A stretch of 64,000 bases of DNA from Klebsiella grimontii (GTDB taxonomy: Bacteria; Pseudomonadota; Gammaproteobacteria; Enterobacterales; Enterobacteriaceae), in NCBI RefSeq assembly GCF_900200035.1, contig NZ_FZTC01000017.1, positions 353,286 through 417,285 of the forward strand, in the 5' to 3' direction. The translations under genes and the position numbers were made by a program. The notes under the pieces are model-generated. The model worked only from the letters and a program-made list of their open reading frames with translations. It was not told where the DNA came from and ran no database searches. Shown in pieces: positions 1 through 9,409 of the stretch (positions are counted from its first letter, which is position 1; every line of letters begins with the position of its first letter).

Positions 1-1397
1 TCCGGCGTGCCGCCTGCCAGCTGCTCCTGATGGTAAGGCGTCAGGCCAAAGTCGGCGGCGGTCAGCTGGTAGCTCTTGATTTCGCCATTGTTCAGCTCCG
101 CGACCACCGTCGGCGCGTGCAGCGACACCTCGTCCATTCCGCCGCTATGCACCACCGCGGCGCGCTGGTAGCCCAGCACGCGCAGGGTTTCCGCAATCGG
201 CAGCACCAGCTCCGGGCTATAAACGCCAATCAGCGCCAGAGGCGGGTGGGCCGGGTTGATCAGCGGCCCAAGCACGTTAAACAGGGTGCGAGTTTTCAAC
301 TGCTGACGGACCGGCATCGCGTGGCGGAAACCGGTGTGATACTTCGGGGCGAACAGGAAGCAAACGCCCAGTTCATCCAGCGCCTGGCGAGATTTATCGG
401 CATTCATATCCAGATTGATACCGAACGCCGCCAGCAGGTCGGAAGATCCTGATTTACTCGATACGCTGCGGTTGCCGTGTTTCGCGACCTTCAGGCCGCA
501 GGCGGCGGCCACAAACGCGCTGGCGGTCGAAATATTGATACTGTTGCTGCCGTCGCCGCCGGTACCGACGATATCGGCAAACAGATAATCAGGGCGCGGG
601 AACGGCGCGGCGTTTTCCAGCAGCGCGGTGGCGGCGCCGGCGATTTCCTGCGGATGCTCACCGCGCACCTTCATGCTCACCAGCGCGGCGGCCAGCTGCT
701 CGGGTTTCACTTCCCCGCGCACCACCGCTGAGAACAGCTGATGGCTCTCCTGCTGGCTCAGGGTTTCGGCCTGATACAGTTTTTCCAGAATTGGCTGGAG
801 GGTGTTGGTCTGCTCCAGCTTCTGCAACGCCCAGGCCAGGGTTTGCTCTAGCAGGCGCGCGCCCTGGGTGGTCAGAATCGACTCCGGGTGGAACTGGAAG
901 CCGCAGACGCGATCCGCATCGTGACGCACCGCCATGACCATGCCGTTGAAGTGGGCATTGATGGTCAGCCCCGCCGGAATGTTGCTACCCACCAGCGAGT
1001 GGTAGCGGGCCACCGGCAGCGGGTTGCTCAGACCGGCAAACATCGCCTGTCCGTCATGTTCAATACTCGAAGCCTTACCGTGGAGGATTTCGCCGGCCTG
1101 GCCGACGTAGCCGCCGTAGGCTTCGACAATCGCCTGGTGTCCGAGGCAGATACCGATAATCGGCAGTTTGCCGCGCATGCGGATCAGCAGCTCCGGCATG
1201 CAGCCCGCTTCGCTCGGCGTCCCCGGCCCTGGAGAGAGCATCAGTACCGGGTTTTTCATCGTGCCGATGCGCTCAATCAGCGCCTGCGCCGGGACGGAGT
1301 TGCGGTAAATCACCACGTTATGGCCGTTCGAACGCAGCTGGTCTGCCAGGTTATAGGTAAAAGAATCGATATTATCGAGCAGCAGAATGTCGGCCAT
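1..1397 (-). CDS. trpGD: Anthranilate synthase glutaminase / anthranilate phosphoribosyltransferase, bifunctional (3' end cut by window)
   Basis: This is the fused second gene of the trp operon. The N-terminal glutamine amidotransferase supplies ammonia to TrpE, and the C-terminal half transfers phosphoribosyl to anthranilate. About 465 of an expected 531 codons lie in the window; the C terminus is beyond base 1. The glutaminase triad is visible: C84 in GICLGHQ, with H170 and E172 in FHPE. The phosphoribosyltransferase part shows the GTGGDG motif. The ATG at 1397 overlaps the trpE stop by one base (TAATG), which points to translational coupling and matched amounts of the two subunits. The fusion is normal for enterobacteria. 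Identification is secure. Confidence 0.97.
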   Translation of the reverse strand, partial: MADILLLDNIDSFTYNLADQLRSNGHNVVIYRNSVPAQALIERIGTMKNPVLMLSPGPGTPSEAGCMPELLIRMRGKLPIIGICLGHQAIVEAYGGYVGQAGEILHGKASSIEHDGQAMFAGLSNPLPVARYHSLVGSNIPAGLTINAHFNGMVMAVRHDADRVCGFQFHPESILTTQGARLLEQTLAWALQKLEQTNTLQPILEKLYQAETLSQQESHQLFSAVVRGEVKPEQLAAALVSMKVRGEHPQEIAGAATALLENAAPFPRPDYLFADIVGTGGDGSNSINISTASAFVAAACGLKVAKHGNRSVSSKSGSSDLLAAFGINLDMNADKSRQALDELGVCFLFAPKYHTGFRHAMPVRQQLKTRTLFNVLGPLINPAHPPLALIGVYSPELVLPIAETLRVLGYQRAAVVHSGGMDEVSLHAPTVVAELNNGEIKSYQLTAADFGLTPYHQEQLAGGTP

Positions 1398-2959
1398 TAG
1401 AAAATCTCCTTCGCGTGGTGGGCCTGGGCGATAGCGCGCAGCACCGCGCGAGCTTTATTACGGGTTTCATCCGCTTCTGACTGGGGAACGGAGTCGAGCA
1501 CGATACCGGCGCCCGCCTGGACGGTGGCGACGCCATCCTGCACGTAGGCGGAACGGATAACGATGCAGGTATCGAGGTCGCCGTGGGCGGTAAAATAGCC
1601 CACCGCGCCGCCGTAGCTGCCGCGACGCTTGCCTTCAGCGGCGGCGATAAGCTGCATGGCGCGCACTTTCGGCGCCCCGCTGAGGGTGCCCATATTCATA
1701 CAGGCGCGGTAGGCATGCAGCACGTCAAGATCGCGGCGCAGCTCGCCAACCACGCGGGAGACGAGGTGCATCACAAAGGAGTAGCGGTCGACTTTGGTCA
1801 GGTCGGCGACGTAGCGGCTGCCCGGCGTACAGATGCGCGCGAGGTCGTTACGCGCAAGGTCGACCAGCATCAGATGCTCGGAAAGCTCTTTATGGTCGGT
1901 GCGCATCTCCAGCTCAATGCGGCTGTCGAGATCGCGATCCAGCGAACCATCCGCGCGGCGGCCGCGCGGTCGGGTACCGGCGATCGGGTAGATTTCAATC
2001 TGGCGATTGGTGGCATCATACTTGAGAGAGCTCTCCGGCGACGCGCCGAACAGGGTGAAATCGTTGTCCTGCATAAAGAACATGTACGGGCTCGGGTTGC
2101 TCTTCTTCAGCACATCATAAGCGGCGAGCGGCGATGGGCAGGGCAGCGAGAAGCGGCGCGACGGCACGACCTGGAAAATCTCGCCCGCGCGAATGGCGCG
2201 CTGCATTTTACGCACCACGGCGCCATACTCTTCGTCGCTCTGGTCGCAGTCGCAGCGCATCTCGGCTACCGTGGTTACCGGCAGCGGCAGCGGCGGCTCG
2301 TTCAGCTGCTGGCGAAGCTGAGCGATGCGCTGCAGCAGACGCTGCTTTTCGCTTTCCAGCGGCGTAAACAGGCTCGCCTGGATACGGGTGTTTTTGGTCT
2401 GATGATCGATAACCAGCAGCGTTTCCGCCAGATAGAAGCAGTAATCCGGGCAGGCGGTGTCGCTTTCCAGCGATGGCAGGTCTTCAAAACCGGCGACCAG
2501 GTCATAGGCGAACAGGCCGCCGAAGAACATGGCTTCGCGCTCGTCCTGCGGAACGGTAACCAGTTCCTGCAGCAGGCGAAAAGCGTCGAATACCGAGAGT
2601 GAACACAGGCGGGCGTCTTCATCTAGCAGCGCGCTGACCGGGGGAAAGGTTAATACCCGGCTATTGGGCTGACGCTGATTATTGATGCCGGAGGGCAGGG
2701 CGCTATCCAACAGTTCCAGCAGCGCCGTACCGTTGGCGGACAATGCGTGAATAGTGACGGTGTCACCAAGTGCGGTAATGCGCAGGGCGCTATCCACCAG
2801 CAGCAGGCTCTTTAAATCATCCTTGCTGTCAATATCAGCGGATTCCAGCAGCAGGGTGGCTGGACGCGCGCCGCAGATCTGGTGGAACAATGCGGTGGGG
2901 TTTTCCCGATAGATGGCGTCGCTGGTGAGAAGCTCGAGTGCCGGTTTTGATGTTTGCAT
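1397..2959 (-). CDS. trpE: Anthranilate synthase component I
   Basis: TrpE converts chorismate and ammonia to anthranilate, the first committed step of tryptophan synthesis. The product is 520 residues, the family's usual length. The frame is open upstream through the leader, but the true start is the ATG at 2959, giving an N terminus beginning [11 protein letters not shown] as in E. coli. The LLES motif ending at S40, part of the tryptophan feedback site, is intact. The chorismate-binding domain with PIAGTRPRG and the conserved C-terminal GGAVGY region follows. Expression should be controlled by TrpR and by attenuation through the leader upstream. Confidence 0.98.
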   Translation of the reverse strand: MQTSKPALELLTSDAIYRENPTALFHQICGARPATLLLESADIDSKDDLKSLLLVDSALRITALGDTVTIHALSANGTALLELLDSALPSGINNQRQPNSRVLTFPPVSALLDEDARLCSLSVFDAFRLLQELVTVPQDEREAMFFGGLFAYDLVAGFEDLPSLESDTACPDYCFYLAETLLVIDHQTKNTRIQASLFTPLESEKQRLLQRIAQLRQQLNEPPLPLPVTTVAEMRCDCDQSDEEYGAVVRKMQRAIRAGEIFQVVPSRRFSLPCPSPLAAYDVLKKSNPSPYMFFMQDNDFTLFGASPESSLKYDATNRQIEIYPIAGTRPRGRRADGSLDRDLDSRIELEMRTDHKELSEHLMLVDLARNDLARICTPGSRYVADLTKVDRYSFVMHLVSRVVGELRRDLDVLHAYRACMNMGTLSGAPKVRAMQLIAAAEGKRRGSYGGAVGYFTAHGDLDTCIVIRSAYVQDGVATVQAGAGIVLDSVPQSEADETRNKARAVLRAIAQAHHAKEIF

Positions 2960-2995
2960 TATTGTTGTCGCCTGTTCGCTATAATAATTTGTCCA

Positions 2996-3020
2996 ATAAA
3001 AAGCCCGCTCATTGGCGGGC
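2996..3020 (-). terminator. trp attenuator terminator
   Basis: On the minus strand, GCCCGC and GCGGGC arms flanking CAATGA form the 3:4 hairpin, followed by a run of T. It lies between the leader peptide and trpE, where the attenuator of enterobacterial trp operons sits. It should fold when the ribosome clears the two Trp codons of the leader. Confidence 0.9.
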
Positions 3021-3051
3021 CGGGTATCTGTATGCTGAGTGCAAAACGCGA

Positions 3052-3114
3052 TCACGCCGCCCGATAACAGGAGGTGCGCCACCAGCCGTGCAGAGTGATA
3101 AATTGCGTTTTCAT
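3052..3114 (-). CDS. trpL: trp operon leader peptide
   Basis: This is a 20-codon leader reading MKTQFITLHGWWRTSCYRAA, too short for ordinary gene calling. The tandem Trp codons at positions 11 and 12 sense charged tRNA-Trp and control the attenuator downstream. The core GWWRTS matches the E. coli leader, but the E. coli peptide as I recall it stops right after that core (14 residues), whereas here TGT replaces the stop and six residues are added. The stop at 3052-3054 therefore lies further into the attenuator region. Confidence 0.93.
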   Translation of the reverse strand: MKTQFITLHGWWRTSCYRAA

Positions 3115-3140
3115 CGTTGATACCCCTTCATGTGAACTTG

Positions 3141-3175
3141 CGTACTAGTTAACTAGTCCGAGAGATTAATGTCAA
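3141..3175 (-). promoter_or_regulatory. trp promoter and TrpR operator
   Basis: On the minus strand a perfect -35 TTGACA (3170-3175) and a -10 TTAACT (3147-3152) are separated by 17 bp. The -10 lies inside the palindromic TrpR operator core ACTAGTTAACTAGT, within 3141-3160. This matches the E. coli trp promoter closely, so repression by tryptophan-bound TrpR is expected. Confidence 0.95.
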
Positions 3176-3317
3176 CCCCTGTTTGCAGATTTTCTCTCTC
3201 TGTCGGTATGATGATGCGCTTATTGATATCCTTAATCACTTAAGCTGCAGAATCACAGTCAATCTGCCTGTGACTTAAAGTATGACGGGTACAGGTTCAT
3301 GTCCAGCAGGAGTCATC

Positions 3318-4187
3318 TTGAGCAACACCAATTACGCAGTGATTTACGACCTGCACAGCCATACCATTGCCTCTGACGGGCGACTGACTCCAGAAGAACT
3401 TGTCCATCGCGCGCACCAGATGCGCGTCGGCACCCTGGCGATTACCGATCACGATACCGTGGCGGCGATTCCCGCGGCTCAGGCTGAAATTGAACGCGCC
3501 GGTTTACCGCTGGCGCTGATTACCGGGGTGGAGATTTCCACGCTGTGGGAAAATCATGAAATTCACATTGTCGGACTGAATATCGATATCGGCCATCCGG
3601 CAATGATCGCGCTGCTCGATGAACAGAAAGCGCGTCGCCAGATGCGGGGCCAGCAGATTGCTGAACGGCTGGAAAAAGCGCGGATCCCGGGGGCCTGGGA
3701 AGGGGCGCTGAAGCTGGCGGACGGCGGTGCGGTGACGCGCGGCCATTTTGCCCGTTTTCTGGTGGAGGCCGGCTATGCCAACAATATGGCTGACGTCTTT
3801 AAGAAGTATCTGGCGCGCGGGAAAACCGGTTACGTTCCGCCTCAGTGGTGTACAATAAAACAAGCGATTGATGTCATTCATCATTCTGGCGGTAAGGCGG
3901 TCATTGCCCATCCCGGGCGCTATGACCTTTCCGCCAAGTGGTTAAAACGTCTGTTGGCCCACTTTAGCGAACAGGGCGGCGATGCGATGGAGGTGGCGCA
4001 GTGTCAACAGGCGCCGCACGAGCGCGCTCAGCTTGCCGCTTACGCCGTGCAGTATGGCCTGGATGCCTCGCAGGGGTCTGATTTTCATCAGCCCTGCCCA
4101 TGGATCGAACTGGGCCGCAAACTTTGGCTGCCCGCGGGCGTTGAAGGGATCTGGCGCAGTTGGGAAGTGGCCGTAGAACAAAATTGA
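3318..4187 (+). CDS. rnm: PHP-domain 5'-3' ribonuclease RNase AM
   Basis: This is the gene formerly called yciV or trpH. The E. coli enzyme degrades short RNAs 5' to 3' and helps mature the 5' ends of ribosomal RNAs. The chosen start is the TTG at 3318, five bases after AGGAG (3308-3312); it gives an N terminus MSNTNYAVIYDLHSHT like E. coli and 289 residues. PHP metal ligands are visible: H13 and H15 in DLHSHT, D20, H45 in TDHDT, and a C-terminal GSDFH. An upstream ATG at 3282 has no good ribosome-binding site. The gene runs into yciO with a 9-bp gap. Confidence 0.93.
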   Translation: MSNTNYAVIYDLHSHTIASDGRLTPEELVHRAHQMRVGTLAITDHDTVAAIPAAQAEIERAGLPLALITGVEISTLWENHEIHIVGLNIDIGHPAMIALLDEQKARRQMRGQQIAERLEKARIPGAWEGALKLADGGAVTRGHFARFLVEAGYANNMADVFKKYLARGKTGYVPPQWCTIKQAIDVIHHSGGKAVIAHPGRYDLSAKWLKRLLAHFSEQGGDAMEVAQCQQAPHERAQLAAYAVQYGLDASQGSDFHQPCPWIELGRKLWLPAGVEGIWRSWEVAVEQN

Positions 4188-4196
4188 GAGGGAAGT

Positions 4197-4817
4197 ATGA
4201 GCCAGTTTTTTTATATCCATCCGGAAAACCCCCAGGCGCGGTTAATTAACCAGGCGGTGGACATTGTGCGTAAAGGCGGAGTCATCGTCTATCCGACCGA
4301 CTCCGGTTACGCCTTAGGCTGTAAAATTGAAGATAAAGGCGCGATGGAGCGGATTTGCCGGATCCGTAATTTGCCAAACGGCCACAACTTTACCCTGATG
4401 TGCCGCGATCTGTCCGAGCTGTCGACCTATTCATTCGTCGATAACGTGGCCTTTCGTCTGATTAAAAACAATACGCCGGGTAACTATACCTTTATCCTCA
4501 AGGGCACCAAAGAAGTCCCGCGCCGCCTGTTGCAGGAGAAGCGTAAGACTATCGGGATGCGCGTGCCGTCGAACCCGATTGCGCAAATGCTGCTGGAAAC
4601 ATTGGGTGAGCCGATGCTTTCCACTTCCTTGATGCTGCCGGGAAGCGACTTTACCGAATCCGATCCGGAAGAGATTAAGGATCGTCTGGAGAAGCAGGTG
4701 GACCTGATTATTCACGGCGGCTATCTGGGCCAGCAGCCGACCACGGTTATCGATCTTACCGAAGACGCGCCGATCGTAGTGCGTGAAGGCGTCGGGGACG
4801 TGACGCCGTTCCTGTAA
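4197..4817 (+). CDS. yciO: YciO, Sua5/YrdC-family protein
   Basis: The product is 206 residues, the same as the E. coli protein. It belongs to the YrdC/Sua5 double-stranded RNA-binding fold, whose well-known members make threonylcarbamoyl-AMP for tRNA modification. YciO is a paralogue of TsaC and its own role is not settled. The conserved stretch GGVIVYPTDSGYALGC near residue 28 and an internal KRKTIGMRVPSNP mark the family. Translation likely starts at the ATG 4197 after GAGAGGGA, which overlaps the rnm stop, so the two genes are probably one transcript. Confidence 0.93.
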   Translation: MSQFFYIHPENPQARLINQAVDIVRKGGVIVYPTDSGYALGCKIEDKGAMERICRIRNLPNGHNFTLMCRDLSELSTYSFVDNVAFRLIKNNTPGNYTFILKGTKEVPRRLLQEKRKTIGMRVPSNPIAQMLLETLGEPMLSTSLMLPGSDFTESDPEEIKDRLEKQVDLIIHGGYLGQQPTTVIDLTEDAPIVVREGVGDVTPFL

Positions 4818-4846
4818 TTGTTTTTTATTCCAAGGAAGGAATCGTC

Positions 4847-6745
4847 GTGAAATGGACATTAATCTGTCGCTTTTTTCTTCTGCTGTGGCTGTTCAGCGTG
4901 CCGTTCAGCCCTGCGCATTCTGAGGTTTTATCCCCCTGGCAAGAAGCTATCGCTCTGTTTGACGTTCAGGCTACCATGCGCCAGGACGGCGTGCTGGACG
5001 TGCGAGAAAACCTTCACTTCCAGGTGCGCAACAGGCAGATCAAACACGGTTTCTTTCGCGATCTTCCGCGTATGTGGGTGCGGCCGGACGGCAACGCGGC
5101 CCTGCTGACGTACCATGTGATCGGCGTGACCCGCGATGGCAAACCCGAGCCCTGGCATCTGCTCTGGCACCGGGGGACGATGAGGATCGTAGTCGGCGAT
5201 GAGCAAACTTTTCTGCCGGAAGGCGATTATCGCTACCAGGTGCACTATCAGGTCAGCAACGCGTTTATCCGCGATGACGAAGATGATGTGCTTATCTGGA
5301 ATGTCACCGGCGCCAGCTGGTCGTTCGAAATATTCCAGGTTCGCTTCGCGCTGCAACTAGCGGATGCGCAAGGGGACCCGTTCAGGCAGATCGACTTTTT
5401 TACCGGCGATGATGGCGAAAGGTTAAAAAATGGCCACCTTCTGCCGGATGGGCGCATTGAGTCCCGCGAACCCTTCTACCAGCAGGATTTTACCGTACTC
5501 TATCGCTGGCCTCGTGCGCTGTTGCCTGATGCCGCAGAGCCGCAGGCGACTCATCTACTCCCGCATCTTTTTATCCCCACGTTATCGTCTTTAAGCGTGT
5601 GGATCCCCTGTGGATTAATGGCGGGTTATTTCTTGTTTTTATGGCTGCGCAGGCCGCGTTTTACTCCGGTTGACGTGCCGGTGCTGACGTCAATGTCTAC
5701 GGAATTTTCTCCAGGCTATTTGCGTATGGCGGCGAAGCAAACGTACGACGATAAAGGTTTTTGCGCCGATGTGACCAACCTGATTGTGAAGGGGCGGGTG
5801 GCGCTGGAGAATGTGCCGGGCGATGAAATGCTATGCTCGTTGGTTCGGGTACGTTCTGGCGCAATTCACACAGGCGATATTCCGACCCAGGAAGAGCAGC
5901 TATTGATGGATCTGCTGTTTCATAAGAGCGATAAAGTGGAGCTCAAGGGGCGCTACAACAGAACGCTGCGCAAAGCGTTTAAGCGAATGGATAAATACTA
6001 TCGTCAGCAGCATAAGGGCGCGGGCTATCGGCCTTTGAGCTTCCTGTTATGCGGTATTGTGGCGATGTTTGCGACTCAGATTCTCGCTAATGCGCAGAGT
6101 CTGGGCTGGACGGCCAGAACCTTAACTGCGGATTGGTTTGCGGGTCTTTTCTTCGTTATTCCGCTTCTCTTTAGCAGCGTGTTTTTACTGAGCGATAGCG
6201 ATCCCGGCAAACCAATTCGCAAGCGTCTAATGGCGACGGTGTTGTGGCCGCTTATCGGCGGCGGCCTGATTTTTCTGTTTCTATGGGGGAAAATGGGTTT
6301 TTCGCTCTTTCAATGGTATATGCCCGCCGGATACTTCAGCGCCTGGTGCCTGTCCGGTTATATCACCGCGCTGGGCTTTTGCCTGCTCCCGCAGCTTACG
6401 CAATTGGGCCAGCAGCGCTTTGCCAGAGCTGAAGGGGTCATCCGTTATCTTGGACGGCTGGAGGCAGCAACGCACAGCGGCCCACGGCGCAAAGGCGAAT
6501 CCCGTTACCTGGATATTTCATTGCTTAGCTGGGCGGTAGCCGCAGGGTTGGGTAAGGCGTGGGCCAATCGCCTGGCTCCATCCCTGGCGGCGGCGATTAA
6601 GGCGCCGGAGATAGCCCGATCCGGGGCGTTTTTGACCTTGCAGGCGCATCTGAATAGTGGATCCGCCAGCGCTTTTGGTCTCGGCGGCAGCGGCGGGGGA
6701 TTTTCCGGCGGCGGAGCAGGAGGCGGCGGCGGAGGCGGATGGTAA
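4847..6745 (+). CDS. yciQ: YciQ, DUF2207 membrane protein with glycine-rich tail
   Basis: The product is 632 residues and starts with GTG after a strong AAGGAAGGA. A signal peptide of about 25 residues precedes an extracytoplasmic DUF2207 region (about 30-240). A membrane helix near 245-265 and three more hydrophobic segments between about 395 and 525 follow. The protein ends in a glycine/serine-rich tail ending GGGGGGGW, as in other DUF2207 proteins. The function is unknown. The gene is 29 bp after yciO on the same strand, as in E. coli. Confidence 0.9.
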   Translation: MKWTLICRFFLLLWLFSVPFSPAHSEVLSPWQEAIALFDVQATMRQDGVLDVRENLHFQVRNRQIKHGFFRDLPRMWVRPDGNAALLTYHVIGVTRDGKPEPWHLLWHRGTMRIVVGDEQTFLPEGDYRYQVHYQVSNAFIRDDEDDVLIWNVTGASWSFEIFQVRFALQLADAQGDPFRQIDFFTGDDGERLKNGHLLPDGRIESREPFYQQDFTVLYRWPRALLPDAAEPQATHLLPHLFIPTLSSLSVWIPCGLMAGYFLFLWLRRPRFTPVDVPVLTSMSTEFSPGYLRMAAKQTYDDKGFCADVTNLIVKGRVALENVPGDEMLCSLVRVRSGAIHTGDIPTQEEQLLMDLLFHKSDKVELKGRYNRTLRKAFKRMDKYYRQQHKGAGYRPLSFLLCGIVAMFATQILANAQSLGWTARTLTADWFAGLFFVIPLLFSSVFLLSDSDPGKPIRKRLMATVLWPLIGGGLIFLFLWGKMGFSLFQWYMPAGYFSAWCLSGYITALGFCLLPQLTQLGQQRFARAEGVIRYLGRLEAATHSGPRRKGESRYLDISLLSWAVAAGLGKAWANRLAPSLAAAIKAPEIARSGAFLTLQAHLNSGSASAFGLGGSGGGFSGGGAGGGGGGGW

Positions 6746-6973
6746 GTTGTGCTATCCTCGTAATGCGAAGAAGCATTGATCTTAAAGTTCGTGTACCATG
6801 TTCGCCCACGCGAGAAGACGTGTCTCTACTGTGGTCGCTAAAATGGCGCAAAACATGATACGCCTTGATGCAAAATATATATACAGAACATGGTGTTAGA
6901 ATATTATTTTGCTAACGCCCTGTTTTTCGAAGTATACCAGACGCCTGGGAAGGCGACACCTTAAGGAAGCTCA
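6746..6973 (+). other. yciQ-rluB intergenic region
   Basis: There is no clear terminator for yciQ. The stretch 6865-6905 is AT-rich and holds TATATATA, a possible -10 for rluB. AAGGAAGC just before 6974 is the rluB ribosome-binding site. No small gene is convincing. Confidence 0.4.
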
Positions 6974-7861
6974 ATGAGCGAGAAATTACAAAAAGTGCTG
7001 GCCCGCGCTGGCCACGGCTCCCGCCGTGAAATCGAAGCCAAAATCGAAGCTGGCCGCGTCAGCGTCGATGGCAAAATCGCCACCCTTGGCGATCGCGTTG
7101 AAATTGTCCCGGGTTTAAAAATTCGCATCGACGGCCACCTGATCTCTGTGAAAGAGTCTGCGGAACAGATTTGCCGCGTGCTGGCCTACTACAAGCCGGA
7201 AGGCGAACTCTGTACCCGCAACGACCCGGAAGGGCGTCCGACGGTGTTCGATCGTCTGCCAAAGCTGCGCGGCGCGCGCTGGATTGCCGTCGGTCGTCTG
7301 GACGTGAACACCTGCGGCCTGCTGCTGTTTACCACCGACGGTGAACTGGCGAACCGCCTGATGCACCCGAGCCGCGAAGTGGAACGTGAATACGCGGTGC
7401 GCGTGTTTGGCCAGATTGACGATGACAAGCTGCGCCAGCTTTCTCGCGGCGTACAGCTGGAAGACGGCCCGGCGGCGTTCAAAACCATCAAGTTTACCGG
7501 TGGTGAAGGGATTAACCAGTGGTACAACGTCACGCTGACCGAAGGGCGTAACCGCGAAGTCCGTCGCCTGTGGGAAGCCGTTGGCGTACAGGTCAGCCGC
7601 CTGATCCGCGTGCGCTACGGCGATATTCTGCTGCCGAAAGGCCTGCCGCGCGGCGGCTACACCGAGCTGGACCTGGCGCAAACCAACTACCTGCGTGAGC
7701 TGGTCGAGCTTACGCCGGAAACCACCTCTAAGGTCGCCGTCGAAAAAGATCGCCGTCGCATGAAGGCAAATCAGATTCGCCGCGCGGTTAAGCGCCACAG
7801 CCAGGTGAGTAATAATAATAACAACCGTCGTTCCAGCAGCCGTAATAACGGTAACGGTTAA
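6974..7861 (+). CDS. rluB: 23S rRNA pseudouridine synthase B
   Basis: RluB makes pseudouridine 2605 in 23S rRNA. The 295-residue product has an N-terminal S4 RNA-binding domain (about 1-60), then the RsuA-type catalytic domain with D110 in [12 protein letters not shown] basic, Asn/Arg/Ser-rich tail ends the protein, slightly longer than in E. coli, with a run of Asn codons near the end. A terminator follows directly. Confidence 0.97.
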   Translation: MSEKLQKVLARAGHGSRREIEAKIEAGRVSVDGKIATLGDRVEIVPGLKIRIDGHLISVKESAEQICRVLAYYKPEGELCTRNDPEGRPTVFDRLPKLRGARWIAVGRLDVNTCGLLLFTTDGELANRLMHPSREVEREYAVRVFGQIDDDKLRQLSRGVQLEDGPAAFKTIKFTGGEGINQWYNVTLTEGRNREVRRLWEAVGVQVSRLIRVRYGDILLPKGLPRGGYTELDLAQTNYLRELVELTPETTSKVAVEKDRRRMKANQIRRAVKRHSQVSNNNNNRRSSSRNNGNG

Positions 7862-7870
7862 TTATTCCAG

Positions 7871-7896
7871 TTCCGGCGGTCGCCGCCGGAATTTTC
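7871..7896 (+). terminator. rluB terminator
   Basis: Nine-base-pair arms TTCCGGCGG and CCGCCGGAA around a TCG loop are followed by TTTTCTC. This closes rluB and separates it from the inserted sugar module. Confidence 0.85.
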
Positions 7897-8026
7897 TCTC
7901 TTGTGACTCCTTTCACACTTCTGCATAAAGACAAAAAACGGGAAATCCCCGGACAAATAACGCAAAGCGATGCGCCTGGCTACGCCATATACTGACGCCA
8001 CTGATTACATTAACAGGTAGCCTAAA

Positions 8027-9391
8027 ATGGAAACAGCAGGAAAACTATCGGCAAGCTATGTGGTTATCGGCGTTAAAGAAAAAATAGGCTATGGATTTGG
8101 CGATTTCGCCTCTAATTTATCCTTCGGCTTTGTTTCTCTATTCTTACTTTTTTTCTATACCAATATTTACGGGATTAGCGCCGTACAGGCGAGCCTGATC
8201 TTTGTTATTGCCCGCGTGGTTGATGCGGCCTTTAATATTGTGATTGGTTTTGCTATCGATAAAACCCACAGCCGTTACGGTAAACTTCGTCCATGGTTAT
8301 TGTATGGTTCCATTCCGCTGGGCTTTCTGACGGTGCTCTGCTTTGTGCCTTTCGGCGGTGAGGCCAAATTCTACTTCGCACTGATTTCATATACTATTTA
8401 TTGCCTGGCCTATACGGCGGTGAATACGCCTTACTCGGCGCTGACCAACCGTTTAACCCAGCATGAAGCCTCCCGTTCATCGCTGTCGGTATACCGGTTT
8501 GTACTGGCGATTGTTGGCTATCTGATTGTGTCCACCACCGCGGATAGGCTGATTTCCCCGTTTAGCGATAAACAGCTGGGCTATGTCTTCGCCGTCTCTT
8601 GCTTTGCGCTGCTGGCGACGTTTTTGTTCCTTGCCTGTTTCGGGATGACCAAAGAGCGCGTTGGCGAAGAAGAGGAACAGATTCCGGCGCCGACGCTGCG
8701 GGAAATGTTGAAGGCGGTGGCAGGTAACGCGCCGCTAATTAACCTCTCCATGTTCACCGTCTTTTTTTATATTGCCTATACCGTGTGGATGGCGATCGCT
8801 ATTTACTTTATCAAATATATCATTGGTAGCGAAGGTTTTACCTCCACCTTCTTTATGATTCAGTCGGCGACTTATATTGTCGGTACCGTTATTTCGGAAA
8901 AAATTATTGCGTTGATAGGTAAAAAGAAAATGACGTTGGTGGCCCTGTTAATCGGCGTGGTGGGCGTACTGATGCAATATTTTATCGCCGGCGACAATAT
9001 CTGGCTGATCATGACCGGCGTGTGTCTCTACAGTATTACGCTGGGGATGGGTTTCGTTTCAATGTGGTCAATGATTGCCGATACCGTGGAATATGCCGAG
9101 TGGCACCATGGGGTGCGTACCGAAGGCGCAATTTACGGCTTTTTTAATTTCATCACTAAAATAGCAATGGCCATCGGCGGCGGCTGCGCGGGATGGATGC
9201 TGGACTATTATCACTATGACGCGGGCAATATCACCGCCAGCGCGATTAACGGCATTAACGTACTGATGACGCTATTTCCCGGCGCGATGTTTGCCCTCAG
9301 CGCCCTGTTTGTCGCCTGCTATTCGCTGGATGAAAAAACCTATCGCGATATTGTGCAAAAGATCAGCCTGCGTAAACAGAACGCGCTTTAA
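8027..9391 (+). CDS. GPH-family glycoside:cation symporter
   Basis: This 454-residue protein has about twelve membrane helices and belongs to the glycoside-pentoside-hexuronide family (MelB, YicJ, XynT type). It shows KIGYGFGDFASN at the N terminus and the R-x-GK-RPW loop (SRYGKLRPW) between helices 2 and 3. It would import an intact glycoside with Na+ or H+. It is followed after 18 bp by a GH3 glycosidase and then an AraC regulator, so it is probably the uptake arm of a disaccharide or aryl-glycoside operon. The exact sugar cannot be read from the sequence. In E. coli rluB is directly followed by btuR, so this three-gene block is an insertion. Confidence 0.9.
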   Translation: METAGKLSASYVVIGVKEKIGYGFGDFASNLSFGFVSLFLLFFYTNIYGISAVQASLIFVIARVVDAAFNIVIGFAIDKTHSRYGKLRPWLLYGSIPLGFLTVLCFVPFGGEAKFYFALISYTIYCLAYTAVNTPYSALTNRLTQHEASRSSLSVYRFVLAIVGYLIVSTTADRLISPFSDKQLGYVFAVSCFALLATFLFLACFGMTKERVGEEEEQIPAPTLREMLKAVAGNAPLINLSMFTVFFYIAYTVWMAIAIYFIKYIIGSEGFTSTFFMIQSATYIVGTVISEKIIALIGKKKMTLVALLIGVVGVLMQYFIAGDNIWLIMTGVCLYSITLGMGFVSMWSMIADTVEYAEWHHGVRTEGAIYGFFNFITKIAMAIGGGCAGWMLDYYHYDAGNITASAINGINVLMTLFPGAMFALSALFVACYSLDEKTYRDIVQKISLRKQNAL

Positions 9392-9409
9392 CCTCAGGGA
9401 GCCAGAGAG

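Noticed and set aside
1583..2602. A 339-codon plus-strand frame
   Set aside because: It is fully antisense to trpE; its Arg/Ala/His-rich composition is typical of a shadow of a GC-rich gene.
6660..6742. Glycine-codon run at the end of yciQ as a simple repeat or assembly error
   Set aside because: Glycine-rich tails are normal in DUF2207 proteins, and the frame stays open to a proper stop.
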